A stretch of DNA of 64,000 bases. It comes from Tyto alba (Eukaryota > Chordata > Aves > Strigiformes > Tytonidae). The position numbers and the translations under genes were made by a program. Location of the stretch: the NCBI RefSeq assembly GCF_018691265.1, contig NW_024881322.1:7984984-8048983 (forward strand), given 5' to 3'. Within the stretch, counting starts at the first letter, position 1, and each line of letters starts with the position of its first letter. Shown one piece after another: positions 1 to 12,900 of this stretch. The notes under the pieces were generated by a model. The model searched no databases. It saw only the letters and a program-made list of their open reading frames with translations, and had not been told where the DNA came from.

Positions 1-207
1 CGTCAGTCGACACCAGCCTGAAGGAAGTGGGGTGTGTTGGGAAGCCTGCGACCACACAGCCACGAACGCTCCAGCGCTTTGAGAGCTCCCAAGGGAAAAC
101 GCTGTACAGGCTGGGCGGGATTTCCCAAGGGCAGGCAAACCCTTCTGGCGGCCTATTTGATAATTCCCTGCTCCACCTGAGGTGCTACGCTGCGACACGG
201 CGCTTAC

Positions 208-412
208 CTGAGATCACCTCCTTGGGGAAACGGGCAGCAATGACCCTGCTGTCGGTCAGCGGCGTGAGGATGGCGGCGGTGTTGCCCAGCATGCTGCCAA
301 TGCCCAGCATCAGCAGCATGAAGAAGTAGAGCACGGAGTACAGCTGGGGCACCTCCATGTTTTTGATTGCTTCAGAATAGACTATAAATGCCAGTCCTGT
401 CCCTTGGACAGC
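208..412 (-). CDS. SLC6A20: SLC6A20 exon 8 (TM8-TM9)
   Basis: The acceptor is ggcag|GCTGTC and the donor is CAG|gtaagc. It encodes residues 367-434 plus one base: [20 protein letters not shown] (TM8), then [20 protein letters not shown] (TM9) and the [12 protein letters not shown] loop. It ends in phase 1, so the next exon (off the window) should complete a glycine codon. Confidence 0.93.
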
Positions 413-3400
413 CTGCCAGCAAGAGGGGGAGAAGGGGTGAGTTACAGGCAGCTCCTCAGCTCACTAAAGGACATAAGAATAGGGATGGGAGCAGCTGACT
501 CTGCACCATGACAAAATACACCTGTGGTGGGGGTTTTGCACAGCAGAGACAGATGAGATCTTCACCGGTTTATTCAAACTGCACAGAAACTGGTGTAGTG
601 CTGCTCATAGCAAAAACCTTCACCCCGAACCTTTGTGACCTGCCCTGTCCCGCAGCCGGAGCCAGCACTCAGCTGTGTTGCCACCCGGCTCAGCTGCTAA
701 TGACCCAAACGAGCCCCTTGCCTGGCTGAGCCAGTGCCCCCCACCCCTTCCCGGGGTCCCCAGCCAGGCTGGGGGGGGAGCAGATGTGCCCCCGTGGGGC
801 CGAGGGGCTGCCTGGGCTCCATGGGGGGAAAGGAGAGAATGAAGCCCAGGTGCCAGCACAAAGCTGCAACTCACCGTATCTAGTTCAGCTTCCAAGCTGC
901 AGTTTTTAAGCTGCGGCAATAATTGGGAGTATTCCTGTGGGTGGGTGGCCATGAGGTAGTCTTTCATGTCGCTGAGGTTGTCTGCAGTTACAGAGCCTTC
1001 CTCCAGGTCAAAAGCGTTCATCAGCAGCAGGATCACCCTGGGAAAGATTACAGGAATTTAATGGCTTTCAGGCCAGGGTATAAAACAGAGGCTGGTTTTA
1101 CACTTTGTCCCCTTCTCCATCCGCCCGCCCGGATGCTCTGCTGGCCCCAGGGCTCCAGACTCCCCGGGCAGGAGCCACGGCACTTCCAGCATGGTGCTGG
1201 GACAGGGGCGACCTTGCACTCATCTCTGCTTCGGAGGGAGCAGCTCCTGCACCCACACTGCCGCTCCCAGGCAGGTATTTTGGGTGCCGGCTGGCATCTC
1301 TTCCCCTTTGCCCTCCGGTCTCACATCCACACCCCACCAATTTAATGAGCCTTTTGGCACTGAGCAGGGACTAGCAGCTTGGTTTCCTCTCTGGTCAGCA
1401 GATAAATTGAAAGCTGTAAAAATACGAGTAAAAGTGTAACCGCCACAGGCGCTGTGCCAGGGAGCTCATGCGAGCTTGCTGCCTTGTGGCACCATCCTGC
1501 AAGCTCCTGGGCAGCTCTAGAACATCGCTGCCGAGGAGGCTGAGCTCCTGGCACAGGGCTTAAAGGGGGAATCTGAACCTCACTGTGTTTTATTAATCAG
1601 CCCCCACACATCTCCTGAAGTATGTGCCGGGACCAGGGGACAGGGGAAAGTGCTGCTGTGACCCACCCAGGCAAAGGCATCCTCTCAACCCAGCCTGGAA
1701 GCTGCACCCAGGTGCCAAAAGGCAAGCCAGCTCTGACCTTTCATCTCAGCCTTCATCACTTTAAATAGCACCATTAGCTCTATTAGAGCAGTATCAGATC
1801 TGGTCTTGGGTCAGCGCTGCGTGCTGTTGTTTATTTACCTCCCCTCTTACCTTCCCCAGAACGGCTCGCGGTGGAAAACCAGTGAAATACCAGGCTCTTA
1901 CTTGTTGATACAGCTTTCGTAGTTAAACGTCGCCTTGAAGCCGTAGATGGAGAAAGTGACAATGCTGGAGAATATGGACGTGGTGCTGTTGATGAGCGAG
2001 ACGATGATGGCGTGCCTCTCGCAGTTGTTGCTGGGCTCGTTGTAGCTGGCAAACGCGATGAGGCTGCCGAAGCCGAGGCCCAGCGAGAAGAAGATCTGCG
2101 TGGCGGCGCTGATCCACGCCTTGGGGTTTGACAGGTGCTCCAGCTGCAAAACCAGACGGGGAGAGTGGGAGCGTGAAGCTGGCCGGGGCTGTCCTTTCCA
2201 GCCCGCGGGGATGGGGACTGGCCCCTGCCTGCACCCGTTTTAGCTCAGGGGAGTTCTTCGGGCAGGGTTACTGCTCAGTCTGAAAGTAATATGCTACGGG
2301 TTATGTTAACGGGCAGGTTGTCTTCTGCGGGGGGAAGCAAGCAGATTATGGGCACCGTGGCAGAACATCCTCCAGCCACACCCAGCTGCAGTTTCCAGCT
2401 CCCTGACCTAAGCTACTGCTGCAAAAATTCAGTATGATAAAAAGAAACATTGACATCTTTTAAAAACCTATGTGTTCAGTAAATCATAACATTTCGTGAA
2501 AAATTCAGTACGGTTTTTCTGTACCTTTGGTGTGAACATGTAGACAAGCCCGTTCACAGCTCCATGAAGTGTTAATCCCCTGATGAGATATATGATGAGA
2601 ACGCAGTACGGCAAAGAGGCTGTTACATAGACGACCTGGGGGAAGGAGGGGAAATACCTTGGTCTAAAGAATACATAAAACAGAGCTAATCTACTATGTC
2701 CAGTCTCATTTACATAGATAATTTCCATTATTTTGTCACCTTGTATCAAACCTTAAAGAAATATTTTCAGATAAATCTAACTTTAGATTTAGGTTTTAGG
2801 GAAAAAAGTTTTTATTAATAATAAAGACCTCTGCTACTGTTCTGAGAGTCTTCTCTTTGGTTGGAAAAATAAAACCAAAATCTAAAATACTTGCAGCATT
2901 TACAAACTCAGTTCTGCAGCATTTAGCAGAGTACCACCCATTTACAAATATCTGTCAAGAACTCATTATGCACAGGTCATCCACGATCTGCTCTAGGAAG
3001 AAGGCAAGCACACCTCATAAAAGGTCAAAATCAAACTTGAATAAAACTGTTTTAATTCAGATGTGAAAAAGACATTAACAATGTAACCCGAATGGGGGAT
3101 GGTGGGAATTAAATCTTTCAGTTTTCTTCCATGAGCTTTTGACCAAACCCCTGAATTTAAAGCTAAATGTTCAAACTCCACATTGGAAAAAGCCATTTGC
3201 CAAAAAAAAAAAAAAAAAAAAGATCATTCAATCACCTTCTCTTTACTGGGGTGTACCCCGGTGGTTCACCCAAAAACTTATCTAAAAACTAACTCACAAA
3301 AAATGTGCTTTCCCAAGCTCTTGGGAAGAGAATCAACTGGGTAATTACCAAACATTCCTCCCATTTGCACCTGCCTGCACCACCAGCATCACCTGCCTTT

Positions 3401-6400
3401 CCCTGTCACACACCTGGAGATGCAGCAGCTTCACCTTAAGGCCCCAGCCAGACAGCCCTGCGCCCACCGCCCAAACCCGCTGCTCTTCCCGCACCAGGGA
3501 CGTGGGGGAAGCCCCCCGCATGCCCCCGATTCCCGCAGCGAGACCCTGCCTTCATGATGCTGTTTCAATGCTCCTTGGCTGTTTGCTTATTTCTTTTTTG
3601 CCCCCAAAGCCAGCTGCAGCAAGTTTAAGAGGTTATTCTTAGTTTACAGTCTCTTGGCTTTCTGCGTTTGGCTAAGACGATTTGGGGATTACAGCCCTCA
3701 GGTTGCTTCTTAGTGCGGGCTCAGAAGGGACATTGCTTCCCCCCCCCATAACTTCTGCTGTGAATAAAAAGTGAGGGAAAACGCCCAGTAGATGTCTTTT
3801 TTTTTTCTTGCAGAGACTGAGGAATAGACTTCTCCTGACACAGCCCTGCTGTGGCAGAAGGTTTTCCGCGGGGCTGGCAGCCTGCTGGATGGTTTTGCAG
3901 CAGAGGTGGCTGCATTTAAAGGACTTTTCTGGATTACTTTTTAAATGTCACCCAGTGTTTTAGCCGAGCCTTCTTCAGCTGCAACTTAACAGGGCAGCAG
4001 CGGGGCTGGCTGCTCCGGGGGAGATGCCGTAACCCCAAACAACAGCAGCCACGGCCGCTATCTTTTGGCACTCAGTTATCCTCACCACGTCCTGCCCGGG
4101 CTCGGCGGGGCTGTGCCCGCCTCTCACCTTGCCGGTGGACTCGGTGCCGCGGAGGATGCAGAGGTAGACCACCAGCCACGCCAGCGTCAGGCAGAGCGCC
4201 TGCTCCCACTGCACGCTGCCGCTGGCCTCCAGCGACGGAGAGATGTTCAGGGTCTGCCGGTACCAGAAGTACTGGGTGGACGACGTCTTCTCGCACTCCT
4301 CCTCGTAGCCGGTGCGGTTGCTGTTCAGGGGGCAGGTGGCCCACGGCAGGGGGTTCTGGGGAGAGCGCTGCTGGCAGCACGGCGGGGAGAGCCGGGGTGC
4401 CGGAACGCGAGGGCAGCTTTCTGCTCGGGGCTTGCTTGTCCCCACCTTGGGCTGCCTGGGGCTGGGGATGACCCTCTTCCCCGGGGACAATCTCTTCTGA
4501 CCCTCTCCCCTGGGGCTGATGCTTTCTGATCCTCTCCCCAAGGACAGACCCGCTCCCTCCTCTCTTCCTCAGAGATGACCCTCTCCCAAAGGACCGATCT
4601 GTTCCGCCTCCCTTCCCTGGGGACGACCAGAGTGACTCTCTCCCTGAGGACAGACCCTCTCCCACAGGGCCAGCCCCCTGCCCTGCCTTCAGACAGGGCC
4701 ATCCCAGGGTGCAGGACACCGCGGCCACCAAGGCACGTGTGAGCAAGGCAACACAGGGCTGGCCTTGACTTTCATTGCATGGTGAGGAGGAGACACCCCA
4801 ATGACCCTGGGGACACCCCAGAAGGGAACACCACTGCCTCATTTTTCCCCTCAGAAAACCCTGGAAGGGTTTCTGGAGCTTTTGTCCCCCCCACGCCCAG
4901 CTGCCAATGGTGCCATGCATCATCCAGCACTGATGCCAAACCACCACGACCCTCCACGGGGCTACGGCAGGACCGAGCCGTGCCACCGGGCACCCACGCA
5001 CCTGGAAGGAGTGGAAGAGGTACCAGAAGGCCCAGGCATTGATCACGTTGTAGTACATGGAGAGGAAGAAGGACACAACGACGCTGGCGACGCCTGTGGG
5101 CATGGAGAGAGGCTCTTGGTCAGCAGTGAAACCCCAAAATGTCAGGGGCAGGGGCACTGAGGCTGGCGTGGGGTGGGTTTGCTTCTGCATAGCACGGGGT
5201 GTGCCCCCACCACTGCAGCCACCAGCTCCTCCTCCCATCAGGGCTATCCTGCACTGGAATTTATGCTTTAGCCCCTGGGAGGGGAATATTCAATTTATCG
5301 TTAAAAATACAGTATGCATGTAAACAAATTAATGGTATCTTGGGTTATCAAGGTAATTTAATAACATAATAATATATCTAAGAGTGGACATTGGTAGGCA
5401 GCAACAGCAGGAGATTAAGGCACAGTTTTATCACTCCATGTTGAACATATTGGGAAGATGCTCTTGGGGTCAAAGCTCAGTGCAGGCATCCCAAGGGGCT
5501 GGGTTTAGCACTAGCCTTCACACCGTGATTTTTGCAATCTGCCTGAGTGCAGGGGCACTCACACCTCCAAGTCCAGGGACCCAGCACAGCAAGTTGGGGT
5601 CTGGCCCCAATGCCCCGCAAGGGATGGGGTAAATGTGTGCCATGCAGTGTCTGGATAAGCCTGGCGAGACCCAGTAAAACCCCAGCTCCTGGCTGGTTTC
5701 TTCTCTGAAAGACAAAGTTCTCCATTCAAAAAATCACCCATGTTCCCCAGGTGCTTAAAAATAAAGATGAAAACTGAGAACATACCAACGCCGCAGAGGT
5801 AGGGGCTTATTATTTTCCAGGCTCCGATGCTGCCCTGACGCATGCGTTGCCCCACAGCCAGCTCCAAGTAGAGCAGCGGCATCCCCTCGGCGATCAGCAT
5901 GATAAAATATGGGATCAAAAATCCCCCTGCAAGAAAAACCCAACAGACAGCCTTCAGATCAGCAGCACAATAAACACCACATTGCCCTATTTGTGGTCAA
6001 ATCACCGCTTTAAGTGTCCCAGGAGCTGGCTGGGGCTGGGTCCTGTATTTTTGTATGTTGGTTTGATTTTTTTTTTTTTTTTGCATATTGAGGGCATGGC
6101 CGAACCCTGAGGGACAACTCATGGGGCTTCAGGTGGTGTCCCAGATGCCAGTGGGCACCGAACACCTGGGCACAGGAAATTTTCCTCAGGCACTTGGCAG
6201 AGCTGGGATTTCTGCTGTTAAATTGTGACAGTTGCCACCCTGGCACGACAGGGCTGCCCATATGCTTTGTGGGCGGTTTGAGCAATGTTCGGGGCCAGGG
6301 CTGTTGAAGGGTAACTAATCATCAGCCAAACCTTGTAAAAGATAATGAAAGGTTTACTTCATGAGCGATGTTGTGGCAGAGCCAAAATGCTCAATGAAAG

Positions 6401-9400
6401 GTAACAACTGCGTCCGTGTTGAATAGAGACCTTTGAGTAACATATTGAGGCCTGGCCTGGCTTAAAAAAAAAAAAAAAAAAAAAACACAACCCAAAAAGC
6501 TCCCCAAAACCTTCATGCTGAGGCTGCAAGTACAAGCAAAGGGGTGAAGGCTTTTCCCCCAGGGTCCCACCTGCAGGAGCAGACCCTGGGACGGAGGCAC
6601 ACAGTCTCCTCCTGTCCGAGGTCTGCCCATCCCTGCTGCCCCGGCACAGAAAGCCACAGGGATGCTCCTGTGGAAGGAGCAGCAGGAATGGGCAGGAGGG
6701 CAGTGAGGGAGGGGAAAGGACCTTCCTGCCTGGCAACCAGGATGCACTTCAGCCTAAATGTCTCCTAGAAAAAAAAAATAATATCCTTGTCCTTGACTTG
6801 GGGCTCACTTCAGAAAGAGCTGCTGACTGAGTCAAAACCTGGATTTTTGCGGAGGCTTTCCTGCTTCCCTTTTTACAGCAAGCCAAAAATATTTACGTAA
6901 ATATCTCTTATTTAGGATTTAATCTGCAGCATTAACATTCCTTGCAATGGGCTCTGTGAAGCGCTGGGAAGGAATGAACTCCGGGCAGCAACTGAGGCAA
7001 AGAACTGGAAATAAACACAAAGCAATAATCCGGTTTATTCTGGGAATTAATTTCCCACCTCCCAGCTCTCTCGTTATTAACAACCCCTTTGTTAGTCTGT
7101 TAGGTAACTTCCTATGCCACAAGGGAGCTGTCGGAGGTACAAGAGCTCCTGCAGCTGCTCTGTCCCAGCAGGGTGTGAGCTGCCCCAGCAGCCACTGAGG
7201 GGAGTTTTGACATGTACCATGGGGAGAATCAGCATTAGGCCCTTTGCGAAGGGCCTTTTCTGCCCTGCCAGCAGCTTTGCCACGTGCTTGGTGTTGGCTT
7301 TGCCACCCTGCAAGGAGAAGTGCCTTCAAGCTTGTTCTTCACCCCAATGTCTCCCCTGCAGCTGGGGGTGCCGGGGCTGAGCCCCCTGCCCCTTGCTCTG
7401 CACCCCGTTTGCATGCAGATCTTGCTCCCAACACTACTTTTCCTAAGGGGTAGAACCAAAAGGCCTTGTGTAAGTGTCCCAAGGCAGCTGTATGAACCAG
7501 CTCATTATCCACTATGAACCAGCAAAGCTCCACTGATGCCCCTGCTCATTTGCACCCGACATTGCTCCCCACAGTGCCAACCACCTGCGAAAACCAGCCC
7601 GCAGGCCAGACCCCTGAAGTTGACACAACACTTGGAACATGCTCCGAGTCTGGCTGGGGCACCGGCCTTGGCCAGCGGCACCCTCCCCTCTGCTCAGCAT
7701 CCTGCCTGGTGCCCAGAGGCTTCCTCGCTCGGGGCTGAGCACCCACCCTGCTGTAAACCCAGCCCAGGGTCGCTTTGGTCTGGCCCAGCCTCCTTACAGA
7801 CAGACTGACTGCACCTACAAGGTTTGAACCCCTCCCTGCTCAGGTCAAGCTCTCTGGAGGAGAGCAAGGGGAAGGAGGCAATCTGCTGAGGAATGGAAAG
7901 GCAGGAGGTCATAAAGTCTGCAAATATCCTGTTTAGGAATATCATCACTGATAAGGGCCCTACTGCTCTGCTGGGCAGGACAGGGACTGGCTTTCTGCTT
8001 TTCTACAAGGAAGATGCCAAACAAGCAGTTGCTGACATCCCCCCTAAGCCCAGTGCCTGGCATATCCAGCTTTTAAGTTCCCAAAATGATGTTTTGTCTG
8101 CGTGGGGTTTGCAGACCCTGGGAAGGCCAACGAATCCTTTTTAAGAGGGCAGTGAAAAACAATTAAGAAAAGCAAAGCCTGCAGTCAGGAGTTTTAGTTT
8201 CACAGAAGGGAGAGCTACCTCTTCCCTAAGAAATTTAATCAGGGAGGATAAAAAGAGTGGAGAAAGTATTCTTATAAAAACATGCTATTCAGAAAATACT
8301 TGGGTTTAACTAAGCTTTTTTTCAGGTTAATCAAGTGTTCCAGTTTTGATTACATTTCAGAGAATTTTCGCCATCTGCTGCACTACTGATGGCTGAAAAG
8401 AAGCGGCGAAACCACGCAAAGCGCCCCACTGCCTGAGTTGCTGCCCTTCAGGATGCCTGCCAAGGTAGGCTGCTAGTGGACTAATCACGTGCAGTTTAAT
8501 TGTGTACAGAAACACTTGCATTTTAAGCTTTGTGCTAGAGTTCAGTGTCAGACAGGAAGCCTTTACCCTCAAAAGCATCCGTGTAGAGGAATACACCCAG
8601 AATTGCAGCATGTCTATGACTTCTACTATCTGACCCATGTAAGAAAGCCTCAACCACCGCAGCACCTATCTTCTACTGTAACTTCACCCACTATATTATC
8701 TGGACTTTTCTGGCCTGATCCCATGAAGCAGCTCTGATGCAGTCCCAGCACTGAGCTTGGCTTTTCAAAACCCGGCACGAACAACTCCTACCACGACATG
8801 TGCATTTAGAAATAAGCTACAAGCCAACAAAACAAGCACAAAGCACTTAAACATCACAGTGTGTTTCTTTCTGCAAGGCAGAAAAGGCAGAAGAAGATGA
8901 GAAGCAAATGAGGCAGACGCTCATTGTGTCACTTAATGCACAACTGAGATGGGTGCAATGCTACGACAGCAGATGCAGTGTGAGAAGCAGTATAAAACTG
9001 GGATGTCTTATAAAGAGAGGCTCTTAATAAGGAGTTTTAAGAACGTGGTCACGAATCAGTGGTAGCTGTATACTAGATTATTAGTGTTGGTTTTTAATTA
9101 ATCTAATTAATATTTGATTTCTAAGGAAGAACATCTGTGGCTGGTATGATACAGACGTCATCTTCCTTCAGTTTGGACCTAGGAGGATAAACTTTCAAAA
9201 AGCTTTTTTTGGGGGGCCCAAACCAATTTATTTCCTGCTTTCAAAGCTTCCCAGGAGGCTTTTGCTGTGGAACTCCTGTTGATTAAGGAGCTCCAGCCAA
9301 CTTCAAAGAAGATTTGCAGCCAAGATATCACCTCCTAAAGTAAGGCTTTGTATAAAAGACAACACATTAACAAGAGAAACTTGAAATGATACAGCTGATC

Positions 9401-9965
9401 CTTAAATTAAATCAGTGTAAGCATCTCTCCTTCTCAGTATGTTCCAAGTCCCCATACATGAACCTACAAGGAACTGAACTAGCTTCTGATGCCTTCAGCG
9501 TGGTTCAGTGGGGCAAGAAAGTAATAAATTAATATCATGTGGACCTACATCTCTTACTCTACCTCCATCCTTTTAGAAAACATGGGCCTTCCCACTGTTT
9601 CATTGCACTTCTAGGAAATGAGTGCCACTGTACTGGGGCGGCTGTCAGGTAAAAGCCTTATGCAAAAGACCATGTTAAAATAAAGCAGCAATAGAAGAGA
9701 TTGCACATCAACAAAAAGCCTGACCTCCTGCTCTGCCCTGGACCCTGCTGGGTGGACAGGACGTTAGCATGGACAACATACTTTTGGATTTAAGGCGTGC
9801 CACACTCCTCCTCAAGGGAAGCAAGAAACATAAACCACACTTACCTCCTCCGTACATCTGACATAAGTATGGAAACCTCCACACATTTCCCAGCCCCACG
9901 GCATAGGAAATGCAGGCAAAAACAAACTGCAGGGGATTGTCCCACAGTGGCCGGGATTTCTCCAT
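208..9965 (-). CDS. SLC6A20: SLC6A20, sodium/chloride-dependent proline (imino acid) transporter, exons 1-8, 3' end off window
   Basis: Eight exons with GT/AG borders and matching phases: 9845-9965, 5786-5926, 5002-5093, 4128-4355, 2525-2635, 1902-2143, 875-1037 and 208-412. They encode 434 residues plus one base; the human protein is about 592 residues, so TM10-12 and the C-terminus lie left of base 1. The order of segments is that of the SLC6 (LeuT-fold) family: TM1 with the [10 protein letters not shown] core, TM2, TM3, a large glycosylated second extracellular loop, TM4-5, TM6 ([14 protein letters not shown]), TM7, extracellular loop 4, TM8-9. Family knowledge: an apical membrane symporter moving proline and other imino acids with Na+ and Cl-. 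The sequence is closer to SLC6A20 (MEK-RPLW start, GTESTGK end of exon 4) than to SLC6A18/19 as I recall them. No frameshift or stop was seen in the joined exons. Confidence 0.95.
875..1037 (-). CDS. SLC6A20: SLC6A20 exon 7 (extracellular loop 4)
   Basis: The first base completes a lysine codon from exon 6. Residues 312-366 include the NAFDLEEG start and the [10 protein letters not shown] end. An N-C-S sequon lies at about residue 357. The acceptor is tttcccag|GGTG and the donor is ACG|gtgagt. Confidence 0.92.
1902..2143 (-). CDS. SLC6A20: SLC6A20 exon 6 (TM6-TM7)
   Basis: Begins [10 protein letters not shown] after ttttgcag and ends in phase 2 before gtaaga. It holds TM6 with the [17 protein letters not shown] core, which in this family lines the substrate and sodium sites, and TM7 ([19 protein letters not shown]). 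Length is 242 bases. Confidence 0.94.
2525..2635 (-). CDS. SLC6A20: SLC6A20 exon 5 (TM5)
   Basis: 37 codons in phase 0, residues 195-231, [20 protein letters not shown] and on to YMFTPK. The threonine at position 199 is kept; this is the residue changed in the human T199M iminoglycinuria allele, as I recall it. Donor AAAG|gtac, acceptor ccccccag|GTC. Confidence 0.93.
4128..4355 (-). CDS. SLC6A20: SLC6A20 exon 4 (extracellular loop 2 and TM4)
   Basis: 76 codons in phase 0, residues 119-194. It opens [10 protein letters not shown], carries N-glycosylation sequons NRT (about residue 131) and NIS (about residue 155), two cysteines (CPL, ECE) that could form the loop disulfide typical of the family, then TM4 ([16 protein letters not shown]) and GTESTGK before gtgaga. 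Confidence 0.94.
4469..4670. repeat. degenerate minisatellite in SLC6A20 intron 3
   Basis: Imperfect repeats of about 30-45 bases built on TGACCCTCTCCC followed by ggggac/aggac and a pyrimidine run. At least five diverged copies can be followed by eye. It lies in the intron between exons 3 and 4 and keeps several frames open by chance. Confidence 0.55.
5002..5093 (-). CDS. SLC6A20: SLC6A20 exon 3 (TM3)
   Basis: 92 bases, residues 88-118. The first two bases complete a glycine codon, followed by [20 protein letters not shown] and FWYLFHSFQ. The acceptor is cccacag|GC and the donor is CAG|gtgcgt. The YYNVINAW block matches the family's TM3. Confidence 0.94.
5786..5926 (-). CDS. SLC6A20: SLC6A20 exon 2 (TM2)
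   Basis: 47 codons, phase 1 at both ends, residues 41-87. TM2 reads [20 protein letters not shown], followed by [15 protein letters not shown], the signature after TM2 in SLC6 proteins. Acceptor cttgcag|GGGG, donor GTTG|gtatgt. Confidence 0.95.
5927..9844 (-). other. SLC6A20 intron 1
   Basis: 3.9 kb without a recognisable exon. It holds a T-tract (about 6068-6083) and an A-tract (6464-6485). Short open frames here lack family resemblance. I cannot assign any interspersed repeat family. Confidence 0.7.
9845..9965 (-). CDS. SLC6A20: SLC6A20 exon 1 (start codon, TM1)
   Basis: ATG at 9965-9963 followed by [20 protein letters not shown] and the TM1 motif [17 protein letters not shown]. The donor is GGAG|gtaagt in phase 1. 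The start was chosen because it gives the family's short N-terminus directly before TM1. Six bases upstream the sequence reads like a splice acceptor (cctctgcctgcag), so a non-coding 5' exon may exist. Confidence 0.94.
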
Positions 9966-12900
9966 TGCCTACTGCAGGCAGAGGTTTCAGCAGAGCCTTT
10001 CTGCATTCACTCCTTCAGGTACTCTGCCAGCCCTGCCCCAGACTCCACGCCAGCCCGGCTTGGAGGGGAGGGAACGGTGGAGGAGTTATGCTTGCCAATT
10101 CCTATCAGGCTTTTTAATTGCTAATCTTATTAACAGGCACATACTGAAGTAGGAATGCTGGTAAATAGATTATAGACACACACAGAACTATAAAATTGGT
10201 ACTTTGGGTGAATAGCTGCTTGGGTTTTGACTGGCATTTCTGGGAAGGATGTGAGCCCAGGGATTTTTATCGGCTCACGTGCTGACTTGACACTGAGAGG
10301 AAATAACACTGGGGCTGCAGTTTGGTTTTGGAAACAGGACACTCCTTCCTCACAGGGCTCTCTTCCCTAACAGTGGCATCTGTGTGCACGAGGCACCAAT
10401 TTGGATGTGATAGCACAGGGAAGGGGTTCCTGCACCATTAGGGCCAGGCTCAGTGGCTATCACTCATGCCCTGGAGCTCACCCCAACCAGCCCAGCACAC
10501 TCCCCAGTTCCAAAAGTGGCCCTGAAACCGTCCCTGTCTACCATGCAGGTCCCCACCCTGCTGCAGCCTTGAGTACAACACTCAAGTTTGACCCTCTGGG
10601 AACAACACCCTCCCTCTACATGCTCTGAACATGTGCGAGTGAAATAGCCCAGTGTCTTTACACTTACCTTCATGCTCAAACCCCACTGCTGCAGATAAAC
10701 TTTTCTCAGGAGTTACTGTTTTAAAATACTTTTAAGCAGCAGGGACCAGATATATACAAAGGCCACTGGGAAAAGGTGTCTGTAGCCCAATGTGGAGGCA
10801 GAAGGACCGAGGAGGCCTTTGGGTCGTCTGAATGCACCCTGAGACACCAGGTCTGAACATGACCCCAGTGCCCTTGGGGCCCTGCCAAGGCACACTTTGA
10901 GCTCAACCACTTCAGACAGGTCTCCCAGTGAAGGAGGCTGCCGGTAGCATCTCTAGCAGTAAAAATGGGATGAACGAGTCCAAGGACTCAGCTTCCTTCC
11001 CCTGTCCAACTGTGTTTTTTTCCAGCCAGGACTGGGCACCTTCCAGGTCCATTTTACAAGTAGGACTCACTCAGCTGCTGTCAGTCTCACTCCTCCAGCA
11101 TCAGGAACTTGCTCCCTGGCAGCACTGTGTGTGCTGCTCCAGCATCCCATCAGGCTGTGGCAGAGCCAAGGCATCCAGCTGTGGGTATGGGCAAGAACCC
11201 CTACCATGGGGCCTTTGGACATGAATCCAAACTGCAGCGTGTGTCCTGCAGCATTGTTGAGACCAGTAGAACAAAAGTAGTGAAGTCACAAAGTAGGATG
11301 CCACTTTTTTGCACGTTAGAAAAGGTGCAAGAAGTTTATGTACCTCCCATAAGTGAATCCATTCGCTACAGTGTGTTTCAGCGCTGCTACAAATGGAGGT
11401 TGTCACTGGAGAACATCAGGGTATGCCACTGTACAGAGTACAGTTTTGAGGGTTCTCATGGCTCCTCTGCAATATCCTTGCAGTTCTTGTCTTGCCCGCA
11501 GAATTGCAACGTGCCAGCTAGCCCAGGGAACACGTCTCATGGATAATTCTGGATTCTGCTAGAAGTAAAAATCCAAGGTGATTTTAAATCCGTAAGCTAT
11601 TAAACTGGAGGATGCACACTGAGAAGATACAGATACGTTAGCTGTCCCGCATCACAAAAATTTTTGCAAATTATTAAAAAGTTAAATGTCCATCACTGCC
11701 TGTGGGATTTAGTACAAATTATGCCTATAAATAACTTACAGCATTTAATAACTCGCAGATAGAACAGCCTTAAAAAATAGCACATCACTAACACTTGGGA
11801 TGCTTCTGTGTGCATAGATTACTGCTACTGATGAGTATAATGAAGTTAAACATTTCCTTGGCTCCGTACTGCCTTACCATTACATTTCAAACTAGTTCAT
11901 ATTAATGAACTGGGGAGACTGTGCAGGCAGAGAAGTGTGGTGTCCTCAGCTCAGGTCAGGCCTGATCAGGAAGTTCAGATGCAGTGAAACGAATCCTTGC
12001 CTCACTCACAGATGTCAGTCTCACAAGCATCTTGCATCACAAACTACTATGAGGTTTTTTTAAAAGGTGGTCATGCATATAGGCACCCAGCAAAGTGCCT
12101 GTCATCCCACGGCTCCTCCAGAGACAGGCTTTAACTATATTTAAAGGTATTTAAATAGATTACACTCAGGAATTCTTGCTGTGGGACCTTCCTCAGATAA
12201 TCAATATGCTATTTCTGATACTATTCAATATTTTATCTCCTTTGAACTTCTTTCCTTTGGATTGGGGGAGAACTTGGGTTTTCTCTTTAGGGACTAAGTG
12301 TCTAACAGACACATGCAACAAATTTTGATCATTTCACTACTCATGTTAAAGGAGGATGAGAAAGAATTTTTTTCCACAGTGCCTAAAAAATTTGAGAGAC
12401 TGAGGTCTGAGGGAGGAGGTGAGAAGGGCAGGTGTTCATCTCCACAGCAGGCCAGGAACTGATAGGACAGCATGAGAATTGCCCTATGTAAACCTAACCA
12501 GAAGCTCGTAAAAAAAGCAGAGGATCCCATTTCTCACTGAAGCAAAACTGGAAGTACTAAGTTGAAGGTACCAACTAAAAATCCTGGACTTGCATCTCTT
12601 GATGCCAGTACAATAAGAAGCCAAATGCCTCTCCCAGCTACTTAAAATGCAGACAAAAAGGGAGTCTGGGGTCCTAATAATGGGTTGGGGACCATGATTT
12701 GAGGGTGTGAGAGCAGCTGAACAGTTCTGTTGGCAAAGAACGAAAAACGAGGAAGGAATAATAAGCAGCAGAGGAAGTACTCTGGTATAGACAACTCCTA
12801 GATAATTCTACCAGGTAGTGTGGACTTTCTTATGCTACATCCTATATGCAGCACTATAACTCCCTAGATTTAAAAATAAACCCTCTGGGCATTCCTTGAT

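Noticed and set aside
4072..5238. 388-codon open frame on the minus strand
   Set aside because: It runs from exon 3 of SLC6A20 through intron 3 and then crosses exon 4 in the wrong frame. True exons have clear splice sites.
11109..11546. 145-codon plus-strand frame in the intergenic region
   Set aside because: No recognisable domain, no splice or promoter context, and overlapped by other random frames.
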